A DNA stretch of 64,000 nt from positions 62,001-126,000 of the forward strand of contig VXIS01000107.1 in assembly GCA_008704415.1 (NCBI GenBank), read 5' to 3'. The stretch comes from Sphaerosporella brunnea (Eukaryota > Ascomycota > Pezizomycetes > Pezizales > Pyronemataceae). A program made the translations under genes and the position numbers. Within the stretch, counting starts at the first letter, position 1, and every line of letters begins with the position of its first letter. Under the pieces are notes generated by a model. The model was not told where the DNA came from and did no database searches. It saw nothing but the letters and a program-made list of their open reading frames with translations. Shown here piece by piece: positions 10,175 to 24,267 of this stretch.

Positions 10175-11452
10175 TGTCGGATATCCGAATGCTAAGGTAG
10201 TAGGGGTAGAGTGGAGAGGCGAGCGAAAGGTGTTATTCTCAGTGTGATCGTCGAGCTTATAGGTAGCGGTCGGACTGGAGACACGAGGGTAAGTGATGAT
10301 GTGAGGTGGCTTTGTGGACAGCAGTTGGAGCAGAAAGATAAAAGTAAGTGGTGAGGATGATGGAAGAGAGAAATTCTGTGGAGGTTAAAGTGAGTCAAGC
10401 TTCGAAGGTAGCAGTTGAAAGCTAATTAACGTTACGGGAGACAGCTATGCAGGTAGAAAGAGATAAAGATGGGGAGTTGTTGAACTTGACGACACAGTAG
10501 GGATATTCAATTTGAACCATATACACATAATATGCATATTCATTTTAATGATGTGAATAAGTTTATATATATATAAAACTGTCAATACCCCACCGATTAG
10601 CCCTGTGCTGCAGGCGGGGCATTGTAGGCGGAAGCAAATTGGTGGGCAATATGGGCATTTGCGCTTCACTGCTGTCATAACAAACCTGCCAAGCTGTTGC
10701 TGTCATCACCGGTAGAGTTCATTTGTGTCTAATTCCGATTTTGACATCGGCTCCGTTTTGGGCTCCTACGGCTTCAGACTTACGGATAAGCCGTGTTTTC
10801 AATGTTCTATGACCGCAGCTGACGGGATGCTTTCTGATCGGGTTTTGTAAGTGTGCCTAAACACAGAGAATGCCAAGGCAAACGGGTCTTGGAAAGTCCG
10901 CACCCCGGGCAGTCATCTATCACAACACGAAGCACGGAGGTTTAGTCCATCCAACAGGGAAACAGTCCAGATCATATGCTGGTGAGAAACATTATGAGCG
11001 TCGACGGTGCCGGCGGCGGCCATCTGCAGAGGCATTGGCTCCACGCCCTATAATTCGACATCATCACGTGATTCAAATGCTAGTTCAACGAAGTAGCCCA
11101 GATCTTCCCAATTCCGTGCCCCTTGTGCCCAGCGATTTGCATTCTCGTGGAGGCTGCATGTGGCAAGGGTCACTCTAAAGTCTCTGTAGCAGTAAAAGTA
11201 CACCTTTCCGTTCGGCGGATCCCCGCAGAGTTGAGTACCTCTTCTACTAGAAGGGTGATTTCCTTATTTTCGTAGTCACGACAACTGCTATGTAAAGTAC
11301 CTGTCAGTGAAGTGTGATATGATTTCGGTGAGATCGCACCAGATCAAACAAGGCGCTAGGTAAGATAAGATAAGGATTTGGTCTCCCAAGATGGAATCCC
11401 TGCGAACAAAACCTCACGAAACCAACAAACCTCACACCAGCGCCAGCACACA
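10175..11452. other. Intergenic region
   Basis: This holds the displaced upstream side of the coiled-coil gene and the promoter side of RRP7. An AT-rich TATATATATATA tract lies at about 10563-10576. Small frames at 10192-10398, 10445-10678 and 10870-11178 show no recognisable protein features. I see no RNA gene. Confidence 0.4.
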
Positions 11453-12337
11453 ATGCCGTCCGCAACCAAGCTCGCAAAAGACTACCACCTGCTTCCGCTC
11501 CGTTTGCCCGCGATCTCCAAAGGCGGCGGCGGCGGCGGCGGCGGCGCACCAGAAGCCACGCACACTCTTTTCATACGCAAGCACACGCCGCGGATACCAA
11601 GCGTGCACGACGCGCGCGCCTTGTACGTCTCGAACCTGCCTGCGGACGCCACCGAGCAGCACCTGCGCACGCTGTTCACGGCGGTTGGCGGGGGGCTAGT
11701 CGAGTCTGTGGTCTTCGACGACGGTCCTATCCCTCCCGCCACCCCCGCCGCCCCCGCAGCAGCAGCGACGGACTCAAAGAAACGCAAACGGCTGGTGGTG
11801 GAGGTCGTCGAGGAGCTGCGCACCTGGGACCGCCCGCTGCACCGCAGTGGTAGTAACGCCGTGGTCTACTTCGTCGACGACGCCTCGAGCACGGCGACCC
11901 TGCGCGCCATTACAAAGTCGAGGAAGACGCCCGCGGAATGGCCCGCTGTAGGTCCGGCGTTGGGTCTGGCGCGCTATGCGCAGCACCATAGGCTGCGGTT
12001 CCCGCAGAGCGCAAAGCTGCAGGAGAGTGTGGATGCGTTTATGGCTGCGTTTGCCGAGGCGGAAGAGGAGGCGAAGCGTGCTGCGGCGAGGAGACGCCAG
12101 GAGCCTGATGAGGATGGCTTCGTTACTGTGGTTGGGAGAGGTAGGGCTGTGCCGCAGGAGGCGGCAAAAGAAGCGCTCAGGAAGCAGGAGGAGAAGAAGG
12201 CGGAGGTCAAGGGCTTTTACAGGTTCCAGGTTAGGGAGGAGAAGAAGGCGAAACAATTGGAGCTGTTGGCGAAGTTTGAGGAGGATCGTAAAAGGGTTGA
12301 GGAGAGGAAGAAGGACAGGAAATTCAGACCAGAGTAG
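11453..12337 (+). CDS. RRP7: Ribosomal RNA-processing protein 7 (Rrp7)
   Basis: Rrp7 is a nucleolar factor needed for pre-rRNA cleavage and 40S subunit assembly. The single-exon protein (294 residues from this start) has an N-terminal RRM-like region (about residues 45-170, with ALYVSNLPADATEQHLRTLF resembling an RNP2-type strand and helix). A charged middle follows, then the characteristic C-terminal Rrp7 domain ending GFYRFQVREEKK...KFEEDRKRVEERKKDRKFRPE. The start was placed at MPSATKLAKDYHLLPLRLP because that matches how the family begins. An in-frame ATG 75 bp upstream (11378) is also possible. A run of eight glycines (GGC repeats, about 11521-11545) follows the N-terminal strand and is likely variable in length. 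The gene converges on DMC1 with 388 bp between stops. Confidence 0.93.
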   Translation: MPSATKLAKDYHLLPLRLPAISKGGGGGGGGAPEATHTLFIRKHTPRIPSVHDARALYVSNLPADATEQHLRTLFTAVGGGLVESVVFDDGPIPPATPAAPAAAATDSKKRKRLVVEVVEELRTWDRPLHRSGSNAVVYFVDDASSTATLRAITKSRKTPAEWPAVGPALGLARYAQHHRLRFPQSAKLQESVDAFMAAFAEAEEEAKRAAARRRQEPDEDGFVTVVGRGRAVPQEAAKEALRKQEEKKAEVKGFYRFQVREEKKAKQLELLAKFEEDRKRVEERKKDRKFRPE

Positions 12338-12725
12338 AGTGGAATGGTGGTGCGAAACCTGGAAAAAGTGCTTTCATACGGCGTTTGGGATACTGTCAAT
12401 GAGATATCACAAGAGTACCGGGGCGAGGATATCAATCATGCGCAAGTATGATGACAAGTTCATAAGCGATTACCGGTCCAATTGAATCCAGTGAAATACG
12501 TCCAGATGATTACTGCAGAAATCCACTGGTAAATGCCTCCGCCACCCTCCAGTATCGTCAAATACATCCTATGCCCCATGTTATTAAACCTCCTAGAACC
12601 ATCAATAAGGGTCATTTCGTTTTTCATCAGAAGACTTACTGAAAATGTTCAAACAGCCAGATTTGAGAAAGGAAAAAGGAAAAGCGCACTCATCGCCACA
12701 TCGGATTCCAGTTAAGCTTGATGGC

Positions 12726-14351
12726 TTAAGCACCCGCAGGGTCGGCGATTCCACTTTATCCAGTCAGCAGCGCATCCACAACTGGCAGGAAAGAAACTAA
12801 CCCGTTGCTGATGATATAAGTAGCCTCACGTTCCGGGCAGTCGGGACTGTCCTGCAACTTGGCCACACGTTCCTCACCACGACCCTTCCTCTGTAAACAG
12901 TGTAAGCAATCTCGTTTACCCTCCATCAAGTCTCACAAGAACTCACCAAAAGGATTCTGGTGGCAGACGCGTGGGCCAGGACGTGACCGCCAACAGGTTT
13001 ACGTCTGTGCCATGAATGTTTAGCTTCTCCTATGGAAGGAGAATGGAGATATACCCGTCTGCACTGGCGAAAAGGGCACTCGCGCCGGGGTCGCTCTGAA
13101 CCTGGTTGGTCTTTGGAGAGTTAGTGATAGTTTGTGAACGACTGCACACGTTGTGGATACCAAGAAAACGGCAACATTGAACTCTGGATCGCATGTCAGC
13201 ATAGTTTACGAGGAAGGAGGCGGCTCAGCGGTCACCTTCGGCCATATGAGACAGCTTCGCGAGCATCTGGCCCAGTTTCTGCTGACGCCTGTGGATAAAA
13301 ATCATGAGAAGGATCCATCAGCATTGTCGCCCAGGATAACTCACTCCGAAAGCTCCCCACGGCCGCAAAAGTCCACCCTAAAGCACGCCATGATACTGTC
13401 GACAACCTTTTCACTCCATCAGCCCGCATGCACCGCTCACTTGCAGAGGGTGAAAAACTACCAACAGTCTATACTCGCCCGTAGCAAAGTTCTGGCAAAG
13501 TCCATTCAGCAGTTCCATCTGATGCTCCGAATTGAGGGCTCTTCCATATATGATATTCTCGCAGGCGGCATCACCATCAACACCAAACCTCTCACTGATT
13601 TGCTTGATTCTCTCCGGACGGAACGTTCCCTCGGTGTCGATGTACGCCACCTTTCCCTCGGCGCCACCCTGGTCCTTGGGGAGCTGGCAGATCACGGAGG
13701 CTGTCATAGAGAGCTGCGACTTGCCCGTGCGGAATTCGCCAAAGACTTCGGTGATCGACATGGTCTGGATCCCGCCGCCGAGCATCGTGTCAAATGACTT
13801 GCTGCCGGTAGAGATGCGGCAGACCTTGCGGCGGACATGGCCCAACTCCGCAGCCGTGATGAAGTTGTAGGAGGGGGGCTTCGGTGCAGCACCAACAATC
13901 AACATACGCGTCGGGATAGGGTTAACCAAAGGGAAGGGAAACGTACCGCACACTTGGCAGCCGCCTCCTTGACTTTCTCCGTCTTCTGCTCGGAGAAGCC
14001 CTTGATCTTCGACAAGTTTCGCCGAGTAGCAGCACACACGGCCTATCTCCCAGACGGTCATCAGCTTTGCCCCCATAAGAATGATGTCCTGCTGCTTTCC
14101 TTACCGCAATGGTCCAGTACCCAGCAGCTTTCAACTTGTTGATATCACTCGCTCCGATTCCTATCACTCGTCAGTTCTGCCTGTCCCCAAAATAGCGCCA
14201 GAAATGAGGCTACCGTGTGATTGCAATTGATCAATGTCGACAATTCCATTGGAATCCTAGAAAAGCATTCATCAGCAGCCTATCCCGCTACATCAGAGGG
14301 GCTCAAACACACGTCGTCATCGTCGATGTCAACAGTACTCTCACGAGCCAT
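12726..14351 (-). CDS. DMC1: Meiotic recombinase Dmc1
   Basis: Dmc1 is the RecA/Rad51-family ATPase that forms filaments on single-stranded DNA and drives interhomologue strand exchange in meiosis. I can read about 12 exons. The acidic start is [14 protein letters not shown] helix-hairpin-helix N-domain follows ([16 protein letters not shown], then [19 protein letters not shown]). The core has FITAAELGH, Walker [25 protein letters not shown] and [11 protein letters not shown]. The later exons give [100 protein letters not shown] and finally [13 protein letters not shown]. Several late exons are tiny (23 nt for EFNVAVFL, 28 nt for the last). Every junction has GT-AG ends and keeps frame, so the gene looks functional, implying a meiotic cycle. 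DMC1 rather than RAD51 is chosen from the [24 protein letters not shown] and overall similarity. Confidence 0.93.
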
Positions 14352-15132
14352 GTTTAGTATTAAGGCTTTCTTGAAAGATCGTTGAGTGCTGTGTGAGGAT
14401 TGTGCTGTCACGAGTGCTGCCTTGTGTGTCGGAAGGTGGTGGTGGTGGTTGAGTGGGTGTCGGTGACACAACAGTTCTGAGAAATTCGAGTGATGTTCCA
14501 ACTTTGCATCATGGTAAATCACTCGCAACACAAGCAATTTGGGCTCAAAGGCAATTAGTAACTCTAACGCTCATCCCGGAGCAAATTTTTCATCTCTGCC
14601 GCTGAGTATAAAGTCCCCTGTCCAGGGGCGCGTCTTCTAGGCACACAACTCGACCCAGTTACTTCGTTCAGCACTCCAATCACCGTATATTTGACCACTC
14701 CACAGATTTATTTGTTCACACAGCCAACCAGCGAAGCCAATCGAAGCTTTGCCTTTACCTCCTCCCCCTCTGTATAAAAGTACGAATTTTTAACCCCAAA
14801 GGTGTGGATACGAAAGAGCAGGTAACAAACGCCGGCAAGATAAGGTTGATCAAAATCCCGATACAACCCCGAAGTCAGGAAGGTGAAATATGCACAATGA
14901 AGAACATACACAAAAAGGAACAGACGGAAACGGATAATGAACAAACCCCCGCCAAAAAAAAAAATGGGAGAGGGATAGATACAGCAGTCACTAACGATGG
15001 TGACAAAATGAACTGACAATGAATTTTGCCGAATAGAAAGGACGCACTATTCGCTGCACAAAAATCTTTGAAGTATGACGTCTCGAAAGGTTTCTATGCA
15101 TTAAGTAAACGCTTTATATACTAACGAGATTC
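14352..15132. other. Intergenic region between DMC1 and the GIS2-like gene
   Basis: Promoter side of DMC1 and 3' region of the GIS2-like gene. A TATAAA-like word lies at about 14608-14613 with a GTCCCCTG/CCAGGGGC inverted repeat beside it (about 14614-14630). No coding potential is supported. Confidence 0.4.
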
Positions 15133-16211
<1,079 letters not shown>

Positions 16212-19200
16212 GATCGACGGAATATAAAGTTTGTGATTGATTCCTGCAGCCGACAAAAAATGCAAGACACGTCAGTGACTCTCCTCCGTTACCAGTAAGG
16301 TTCCTGGGACCGATATGTATGGGACGCTCGTGTGTGCGGTGATGGTGGTCGTGACAGATGTATGTGAGTGTGTGTGTGGTGTGTGTTCTCGTACCTTGAC
16401 AATTGAATTCTAGAAAGTCGCAACGAACTCCCACTCTCAGCAACTTCTCACACTGTATGGCAACTTGTAGGTATCATGCCAAAAGAAAAAAAAACAAAAA
16501 AAAACAGCAGGCCAAAAATTGCGCTTGCTCACATCGCTCACAACTCTTCACTCACACTCTCTCTCCAACCTCTCTCTCTCTTTTTTTTCCTTTCCCGGGA
16601 AAAGCGATCAAAAACTGCGCAGCAACTTCTTGCCTCTTCCGAGCCTAACGTCCTACCGACTCCACTCTCCTACCGAAGAAGATGAGGGAAAAAAAAAATA
16701 AGAATGAAAATGAAAGCCGAGCTTCGCCGAGGGGTGTGATATGTAAATGTGAGAAAATCGAGAAAACGCGGGGGTGGGCAGGAAGAAAGACGCAGTTAAG
16801 TAGCCACAGAACCAGGAGGAGGTAACATGGAGTAGCGTGGAGGAGTCGGAACTAGGGTGTGTGTGGATACGCCCCAGGCGGTATGTGTAATTCGCGGCTA
16901 AGGCCAGATGGAGGAACCGGAAAATTTTTTGTTTGATCAGTCAGAGATTGGATGAAAGCAAAAGGAAAGGGAGACTGAACAACGGAGGCCGATTGTGTCA
17001 GTGTCGGTAAGTAACTTTTCTGTTAGTGTCTTGGTTTTTGGTTAGTGAGCCACGTTGTGGGAGATTGGGGATGAGGGGCAGGAGCTTGGAGAAAGAGAGG
17101 GGAAGGTGTTAAGGTGAGGGCGAAGGGGGGGAGCACAGCCAAAGATGAGAGGGCGGGTGGCCGTAGAGGTGGCGGCAGCGGCAGCGGTGAAAGAGAACTT
17201 TGAGACAGACAATCGATTTGACTGGAGAAGCCCATGGCTTCGAATTGCCGCGGGCCTTTGAGCTTTCTTTGGAGGCAACCTGAGGCAGAGAAAGCCGGCT
17301 CATGATCACGGCGAGGCGGTTTCGTTGGATCGATGACATGTGTCAACAGAACGCACACACATCAAGTGGCGATATGTGGGTAGAGGGGGAGCCGGAAGAG
17401 GGCTTGCCAATGGCAACAATGAATTGAAAGACTGACTGCCTGCAACTGTGAAGTATCAGTACCTGCCGGCAGAGCAGGTTCTGCTTCTCACTGGAGCATG
17501 AAAGGGCCTTTGCCAGCCAAAAAGAGCGAAATTATCCGTTCGTCGGGTGGAGTGAGCGTACAGCAGCAGCAATGCACGAAGAAACCTGAGTGATGATAAG
17601 TGACAGCAATATTATGATGATGATTTAATGTTTCAATAAATTTTGTGCAACCGCCATCAAAGAGGGACCCTCTCCTGTCTTGCTGCAGCAGCAGCTGCAG
17701 GCTTCATAATTTGGGAGGTCTTCGATACGACCGATGCACCACCCTAGATGTAGGAAGGACTCTAGTACGGCCGGGCAATCATCGAGTTATCTCTCGCCAT
17801 GTTGGGATGGTCTAACAGCACCCCGTCGTTGGCGAGGCAGCAGGTTGGGTTTAGCGGGGTATCACATCAAGGAGGCTAGACAAAAGAAGTAAAGTTTGAG
17901 GGGACTGGCGCGCGGTCTCAAGCTGATGGGAGACGTGTGGAAGAAAGGAACGGAAGAAAGAAAGAAAGAAGAAAGCAATGCGGTGCAGCACAGGTGATGC
18001 TGCGTGGCTGCGGCTTGTCGGGCGTCGGAGGGGCAGCGGGCATTGTTGGGATGAGGGGTCCTGCGTCCCAAAAGAAAGAACAGAATTCCGAAAGAAGGGT
18101 TCGCTTCAAAGCAAAGCAGCAGCATCAAAGCGCTGACTGCGCACATCCATCCCCCATCTACTGATCGAGCCCGTGACGACATCACTCTCATTTCATGCAT
18201 AGGGAAAAGAGCCAACAAAACCAAACCACGCCCACAGAAAACCTGTAACACATACTTCTTGATATAAAAAAAACAAATCCATGCACCATGCACGGTGCAC
18301 AGACAAAAGTTCACGCCAATCAGATGCCCATCCAGCAAACGCAATCGGCGAGACATGCCAAACGAGAAGTGATGAAAGCTCGAGGCGAGAAGAAAAGCAC
18401 GTACCAACCCGGCTAACCAACATCAGATCGAGTGATCCACGCAAATTTGAGGACGGTCCAAGCGGCGGACCTGCAACCGAACACACACACGCTGCCGTAC
18501 AAGTCCTCCGCCTCCACACCCACCGATAACCCACAACGTAACGCTATCCACAGAGCACCTCCTTCTCCTTCCCTCTTTCCTTGAACAACATCCAACGCCA
18601 ACTCTACAACCGCCGCGTGATCACAGAGCTCTCCACTACAGACCCAATGACATTCGCGGCCTTCCTTCCGGCTAGGAGAACTCGCGATCTAGGTAGGCGA
18701 TGTCGCTCGCACTAGTTACCAGCGATAAGGAGGAAAAAATAATCGGATGGGGAGGAACACGGCAAGCAACGATCCCTCGTCCCCAGTGGGACCAGCCTCG
18801 GACAGGACATAAAATTTAAAGTTGAAGTGTTTTTTTTTCTCGCAAAAAAACAAAAAAAAAACACGCCATATGGGCATTTCCCCAAAATCTGGAAGCGAAG
18901 CTGCAACATCCCGCAGTCACCTGATATATAACCAGTGAGTGGTGAACCATTAACGTGCGGAGCCGCGAGCGAGCCGGCCGTCAGCTGAAGCCTTGTCGGT
19001 CGAACATCCAACCAACAACTTCACCGATGTCGTACAGACTTTGCAACTTTTCAAAGTTGGGTCTTAAACATCGATATCATCGTGAGTTGGGGGGCGGTAT
19101 CAATCACTTTTCCTCTCTGAGTCTGGTAGTTCGGATATCTAGTGCTTGCAAAATAACAAGGCAACACTTCATCTCATCTCCCAGGCCGCTGTTCTTACCC

Positions 19201-19939
19201 AGCAATACTAGTAAAGACCAAGATCGAAGGAAAACTACTACTGCGTCGCCGCCTGCGCAAGCAAGGCTGCATCACAAAATATCAACCGTTTCTCCTCAGC
19301 ACATGTACAGTTGAAGTCCAACGATATCGATGCTCCCCCGTACATGTATCTATACACCCACGATCGACCGCCTTAGCTCTGCTCTAGGCACAGCCGGTAG
19401 GGCTTTCTAGGCAACTGTGGGACAGGGCGGAATCGGAGTTAACAGCTGCCAATGACATTGAAAATATTCAAACTCAGAGTCACTATTTCCTGGTGTCCTA
19501 GGGCACGTGAACGGTACTTCGAACTCGATCCATACATAGCTCAACTCGTTCGAATTCTTCAAGAGATCAGCGTAATGTGCAATTTTCTCCAAGATGTCGT
19601 CGTGATGCACATCGGAAAGTGGGGGTAACTGTTTTCCTCTTTGATAAATCAACGGCTAGTGCTTCAGCAATCGTTATAAGACCCGATTACTTGATCTTTG
19701 TTGAGTGGTGATAGTGATATGTCTGTCACGTTGGTAGATTCTGGGTTCGAGGAAAGAAAAATCATTACCGACCAGAGAAACCCCAGAAGAGCAAAGCAGA
19801 AAACCCAGAACGACGAACGCAGCAAACAAAAGTATCACCTGGTCCTAACTTCGCACGAGTAAATCGAGAAAGAAAAAAACCGTGATGCTACGCTCATTGC
19901 CAAACAGACATCATCAGGAGAAAATTACAAATTCCCTCC
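16212..19939. other. Long intergenic region, low complexity
   Basis: About 3.7 kb between the GIS2-like start and the 14-3-3 3' end. It is rich in pyrimidine and purine tracts, (CT)n runs (about 16556-16590), poly-A runs (18830-18862) and GAAAGAAAG-type tracts (about 17940-17970). Open frames at 17023-17358, 17862-18407, 18955-19314 and 19407-19652 are low-complexity or lack any recognisable feature. It probably holds the promoter and long 5' leader of the GIS2-like gene. Confidence 0.4.
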
Positions 19940-21107
19940 TCAGATATCCGCCCAAACAATAACGACCAAGAAAGAGAAGGATTCTAAACCCATCAAGCAA
20001 AGGTAGGCCCAGAAAACAGCATCAAAGTTTTTGGCTTTCGAAGAAGGACAAATCTAACACCCTTACTCCGGCATTTTCCCAATCTAGACGGCCGTTTATT
20101 TCTCTTCCGCCTTGTCCTCAGCCACAGGCGCAGGAGCATCGGTCATCTCGTTCTTGGGCTCGGGAGCAGCATCGGGCTCGGCCTCGGACGAAGTCCAGAG
20201 AGTCTAACTCAAGTTAGTTTGTTGATTGATGGAAGGTATCATTGGAACGACTTACCAAGTTGTCCCTGAGGAGCTGCATGATAAGGGTGGAGTCCTTGTA
20301 GCTCTCCTCGCTGAGGGTGTCAAGCTCTTTATCACAGTCAGCTCAAACATGCCCTGCAAGTATGTGTGATGTGAAATATGGATACGAACCGGCAATGGCA
20401 TCGTCGAACGCCTGCTTGGCCAGGTGACAGGCCAAGTCGGGGGCATTCAAGATCTCGTAGTAGAACACGGAGAAGTTGAGGGCCAGACCCAGGCGGATGG
20501 GGTGGGTAGGTGCAAGATCGGTCTGAGCGATCTCGGTGGCGCTCTTGTAAGCCTCAAGAGACTTGTCGGCAGACTCCTTGCGCTTGTCGCCAACGGCGAA
20601 CTCAGCCAAGTAGCGGTGGTAGTCACCTTTCCTGTGAGGGGTTAGACCATTCGTTGGATACGCTCAAGGGTCATTCATACATCTTGTGGTAGAAGACCTT
20701 AGACTCTCCGGACTGAGCGGAGGGGATCAGGTGCTTGTCCAAAACCTCGAGGATGTCCTCGCAGATCTTCGCAAGCTCGGCCTCGATCTTCTGACGGTAC
20801 TCCTTGATCAACGCAACCTGAGTCGCGTTGCCTTTGGACTCCTCCTTCTGCTCAATCGAGGTGACAATCCGCCACGACGCTCTACGCGCACCGATGACGT
20901 TCTTGTAGGCGACGGAAAGCAAATTTCGCTCCTCGACGGACAGTTCCTGGTCGGCGGAAGCGACGTTCTTCATGTTCTCGACCATCTCTATATTGCAGCG
21001 GAATCAGAAACCTGTCGTGTAATGATCGGAAGCGAAAGAAACATACCCTCGTAACGCTCAGCCTGCTCAGCGAGCTTGGCCAAATAGACGGAATCTTCGT
21101 AACCCAT
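19940..21107 (-). CDS. 14-3-3 protein
   Basis: 14-3-3 dimers bind phosphoserine/phosphothreonine motifs in client proteins and regulate signalling, metabolism and the cell cycle. The spliced protein starts [20 protein letters not shown], continues [87 protein letters not shown] and [26 protein letters not shown]. These are the conserved helices, including the phosphopeptide-binding Lys/Arg/Arg/Tyr set (K in SVAYKNV, RR in GARRAS). After the usual acidic tail ([14 protein letters not shown]...AEDKAEEN) the frame does not stop. It runs about 50 codons further to a TGA at 19940-19942, adding a hydrophobic C-terminus. One extra base near 20100 would give EEK-stop. The true 3' end is therefore uncertain (either 19940 or about 20098, or a further intron). 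Confidence 0.85.
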
Positions 21108-24100
21108 TATGACGATCGGCTTGTGGAAACTGTTGATTCAAGGTGGTTAGCAAAGCTCGCGGCATGGTGGTAATGTCGAGGCTGTTGTGTGCAGAAGCGA
21201 GGCTACCCCTCCAATCTCGTCTGTGACGTGATGTTTGCCGCCCCGTGTAATCCAAACTAAAGCGACAAAACACCAGAGCCCCAATCGAACTGAATATTGA
21301 TGTCTCGAAGATATCACGAGCTCTGAAATGATGGGTATAGGTAGTAATCGGGAGAGTTTGTCGAGGCCGATTGCTCAGGCAACAAGCGTTGTTGTTGTTA
21401 AGAGCTGCCAGAAGCAGCGAACCGCGGGACCCCGCTCTCGACAATGCCTGATGATAACAGAGACCGCTCACGGCCCGAGGGTGTCGAGTAGACCACCGGC
21501 TTAGAAGAGCTCGAGACGGTGCAGCAAAGCAGATATCTCCTGTTCACAGCTTCGAGCTGCGATGCGACGCATCTCAAAAGATCTCCTTGCGAGCCAAAAG
21601 GGATGGGGTTCGAGGAAAAAGCAAAAAGAGGGGATGATATTCACCTGTTTGTTGAAGGGAGGGGTGGATAGAGAGATAAGGAGCTTAGGGAGTCGTGGAA
21701 GCTTTAGAAGCGATGATCGGTGGTGGTGATGGAAGTATTTGGGAGTTGATGAGGGTTGGGGGGTAGGAGGTGGTTGTAGTTGAGGGTTTGGCTTGGTAGT
21801 TAGGTTATTGGGGGGGGGGGGCTCGGGTTGAGAAGGGGGTGCTAAGGCCAAGCCCGTTTCCCCCCAAATTGAGGCTGCGCTTCTGTGCTTGGACCCCCTC
21901 CCGCGAACTACGTCGACCCGATACAGGAGTCTGTGTGTTTTCTGCGCAGAATCTTCCAGCAGCACTGCGGACGTCTGTGCTGATCATTACCGCTTCGAAT
22001 GTTACAAGTACTCGTACATATTTCCTCATTCCACGAGGGCCACTTCTGTGAGAAGGGCTAAAGCCATTCAACCTCACGACTCGATTGACGGAGACAGAAC
22101 AGCGTACAGGAGAAGCGATAGCACACAAACTACAGGTTAGTTATTTAAAGACAAGGTGTCTGTATTATGTCGTATTATCGAGAACTGAAAAGCAGCCGCC
22201 TCTGCTCGAATCACTTCATCATCGTATCAACCACGAGTTCTGCCAGCAATACTTTGCCATCTCTTTGCATTCGCATTCGTGGCGATCAATGCTCGCTAAC
22301 AAAATATTTCTTGTGACAGAGCTGTATCAGATTTGCGGTCCCAGCCTTTTGGCTGCTGCAATGGGCTCTGCCACGGGGTCGTCCGATGTGTCAGAACTAT
22401 CACCCGGCGCGCCGAGTGACACCCAGTGATACCCATTTTTTGAGCGCACGGTCAGTTCTGGATCGGATGTTGGTGAACTGAAGCGGGCATCCACTTTGGC
22501 TGGCAGCCTGAGGAGCAGGCGCCGGCGCCCGCCAATTTTTATTTTTTTTATAACCGAACAGCCACTATCACCGACCCCTCCATCCATTGATTAAAAACCC
22601 CGTCCGATGTTCAAAAGTGTCCGACGTTCAAAAGTATCACCTACGGCCTTCCGTCCGTACCTCATTGCTCGCTGCAGTACGGATTCGGAAACAGGATATC
22701 GAAAAGTGTGTTTCGTCCGACGGTAAAGATTGTGCCGCCATCAAGAGAATTGTGATTGTCCAGAGAGGGTTTCAGTAGGAAGGTAAGTTGCGCATTCCAT
22801 TCCTTGAATATAACTGATTTATTCTTGTAGGAACTAGCGGATCAAACGGACGGCATCGGTTTCGATCATTCGGGAGTTGGTCCAAGTTTCTTTTGGAGAT
22901 GACGTTGCTGCGTTGTCCTTGTTTCTCGACCCATCAAAACTCTGCCCCTCAAACAGAGCCGCCTACAGCCAGTAACCAATCATTGCCGCATAATTCAGAT
23001 GCTCAGAAGTCTAAAAAAAATATCTAAATGTCTCGTAGGCAACGGAGAGTTCAAACTCTGTGGTGATCCGTTGTCCGCACGTGATTTGGGTTAGGTGTAT
23101 CCAGCAACCAATCCCACAGCGTATTACTCCTGATGCTGAACTCACTCAATACTTTCTTTTCTCCTTTCGTTTCCATATAAATAGAGGCCTGTTACATTAC
23201 CCGTGGCTGTTTGAAACACACTCGACTGAGGCCCGAACACTTAGAGCAGAATTTCCTCCGAACGTCGATTTGAGCAAGTACATACTCTCGTTTAAAATCA
23301 ACAGAATACTATACCCTTTAGCAACAGACAGTCCATCTAGTTGGGAGTCTATATGGCGCCAGATACCGCTGTTCAGGTATGAATTATCACACACCGGTGT
23401 GTTGTGGCAAGATGCAAAGCCTCAAGCCCAACAACGACCCGAGAGGCTTTCGACCGGGCGGGAGGAACATCGAAGCTATGGCTTTCCGATATCCAATCCA
23501 GCGAGTAGGAGTAGTCTTTCACTTGCCATCCGATGCGGATGGGTTTCCAATCTCCAGAAAACGATCGTGTGTGATGCTTTGGGTGCAGCTCTACAATGTA
23601 TTGTTTACAGTGAACTTTTGTTTGGTCAATGAGTCAGGTTCCATAGATGAAATCTACCTATAGCTCGATAGGTGTTTACAGCAGTCAATGCTTCCTCTCA
23701 CGGGATGAAGATTTGAGGCATACAAACCTGTCTCTATCTTCGGATATATCGATAGAACTTGCCGATAATTGACCCGGCGGCAGAGTTGTTATCACAAGAA
23801 CTTCGCTCCAAGAGCCACCCCATGTTTCCTCCTCGCAAGGGAATGAAGAATTGCGTTGTTGTGAGCTGTAGGATTAAGATCGCGAGTCATTTAAAACCTC
23901 GCAGGCTAGAAGTATGTAAGACCATGGAGCGGAGCGGGTGCTAGAACCCAAAAAGCGACTATGACGTGCCATCCCATCCCTTCATGACAGCTCCTCTACA
24001 AACAAACTCTTCCTCTCCCTCGCTCTCTCCCTCTCTCTCTCGAAGAAAGGGTCGAGTCATTTCAAGCACGTCTCCAAAGCGGCTAGCTCAAGCGCAGCCA

Positions 24101-24267
24101 TGATCTGACCTCGCGGGGTGACCCCGTCAACATCATCCGAGCTTGGTACTACGTCAACGAACGCCGAAACAAAAACCCGGAACTCCCGCCGACACCACCA
24201 CCACCACCACCAACCATCAGCTACATCCTCCTCCTCAACAACCCACAAGAACAGAAACATATCAACA
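21108..24267. other. Intergenic region between 14-3-3 and IF1 genes
   Basis: About 3.2 kb, mostly the upstream side of the 14-3-3 gene. A 10-G run lies at about 21811-21820. Frames at 21501-21965 (minus), 22085-22429 (plus) and 23060-23632 (plus, 190 codons) have no recognisable domain. The last is the only one long enough to be worth testing as an orphan gene. CT-rich and CAC-repeat tracts (24000-24040, 24188-24212) lead into the IF1 start. Confidence 0.4.

Noticed and set aside
17862..18407. Minus-strand frame of 181 codons, hydrophobic
   Set aside because: Composition reflects pyrimidine-rich DNA; no transmembrane pattern typical of a real protein and no homology I recognise.
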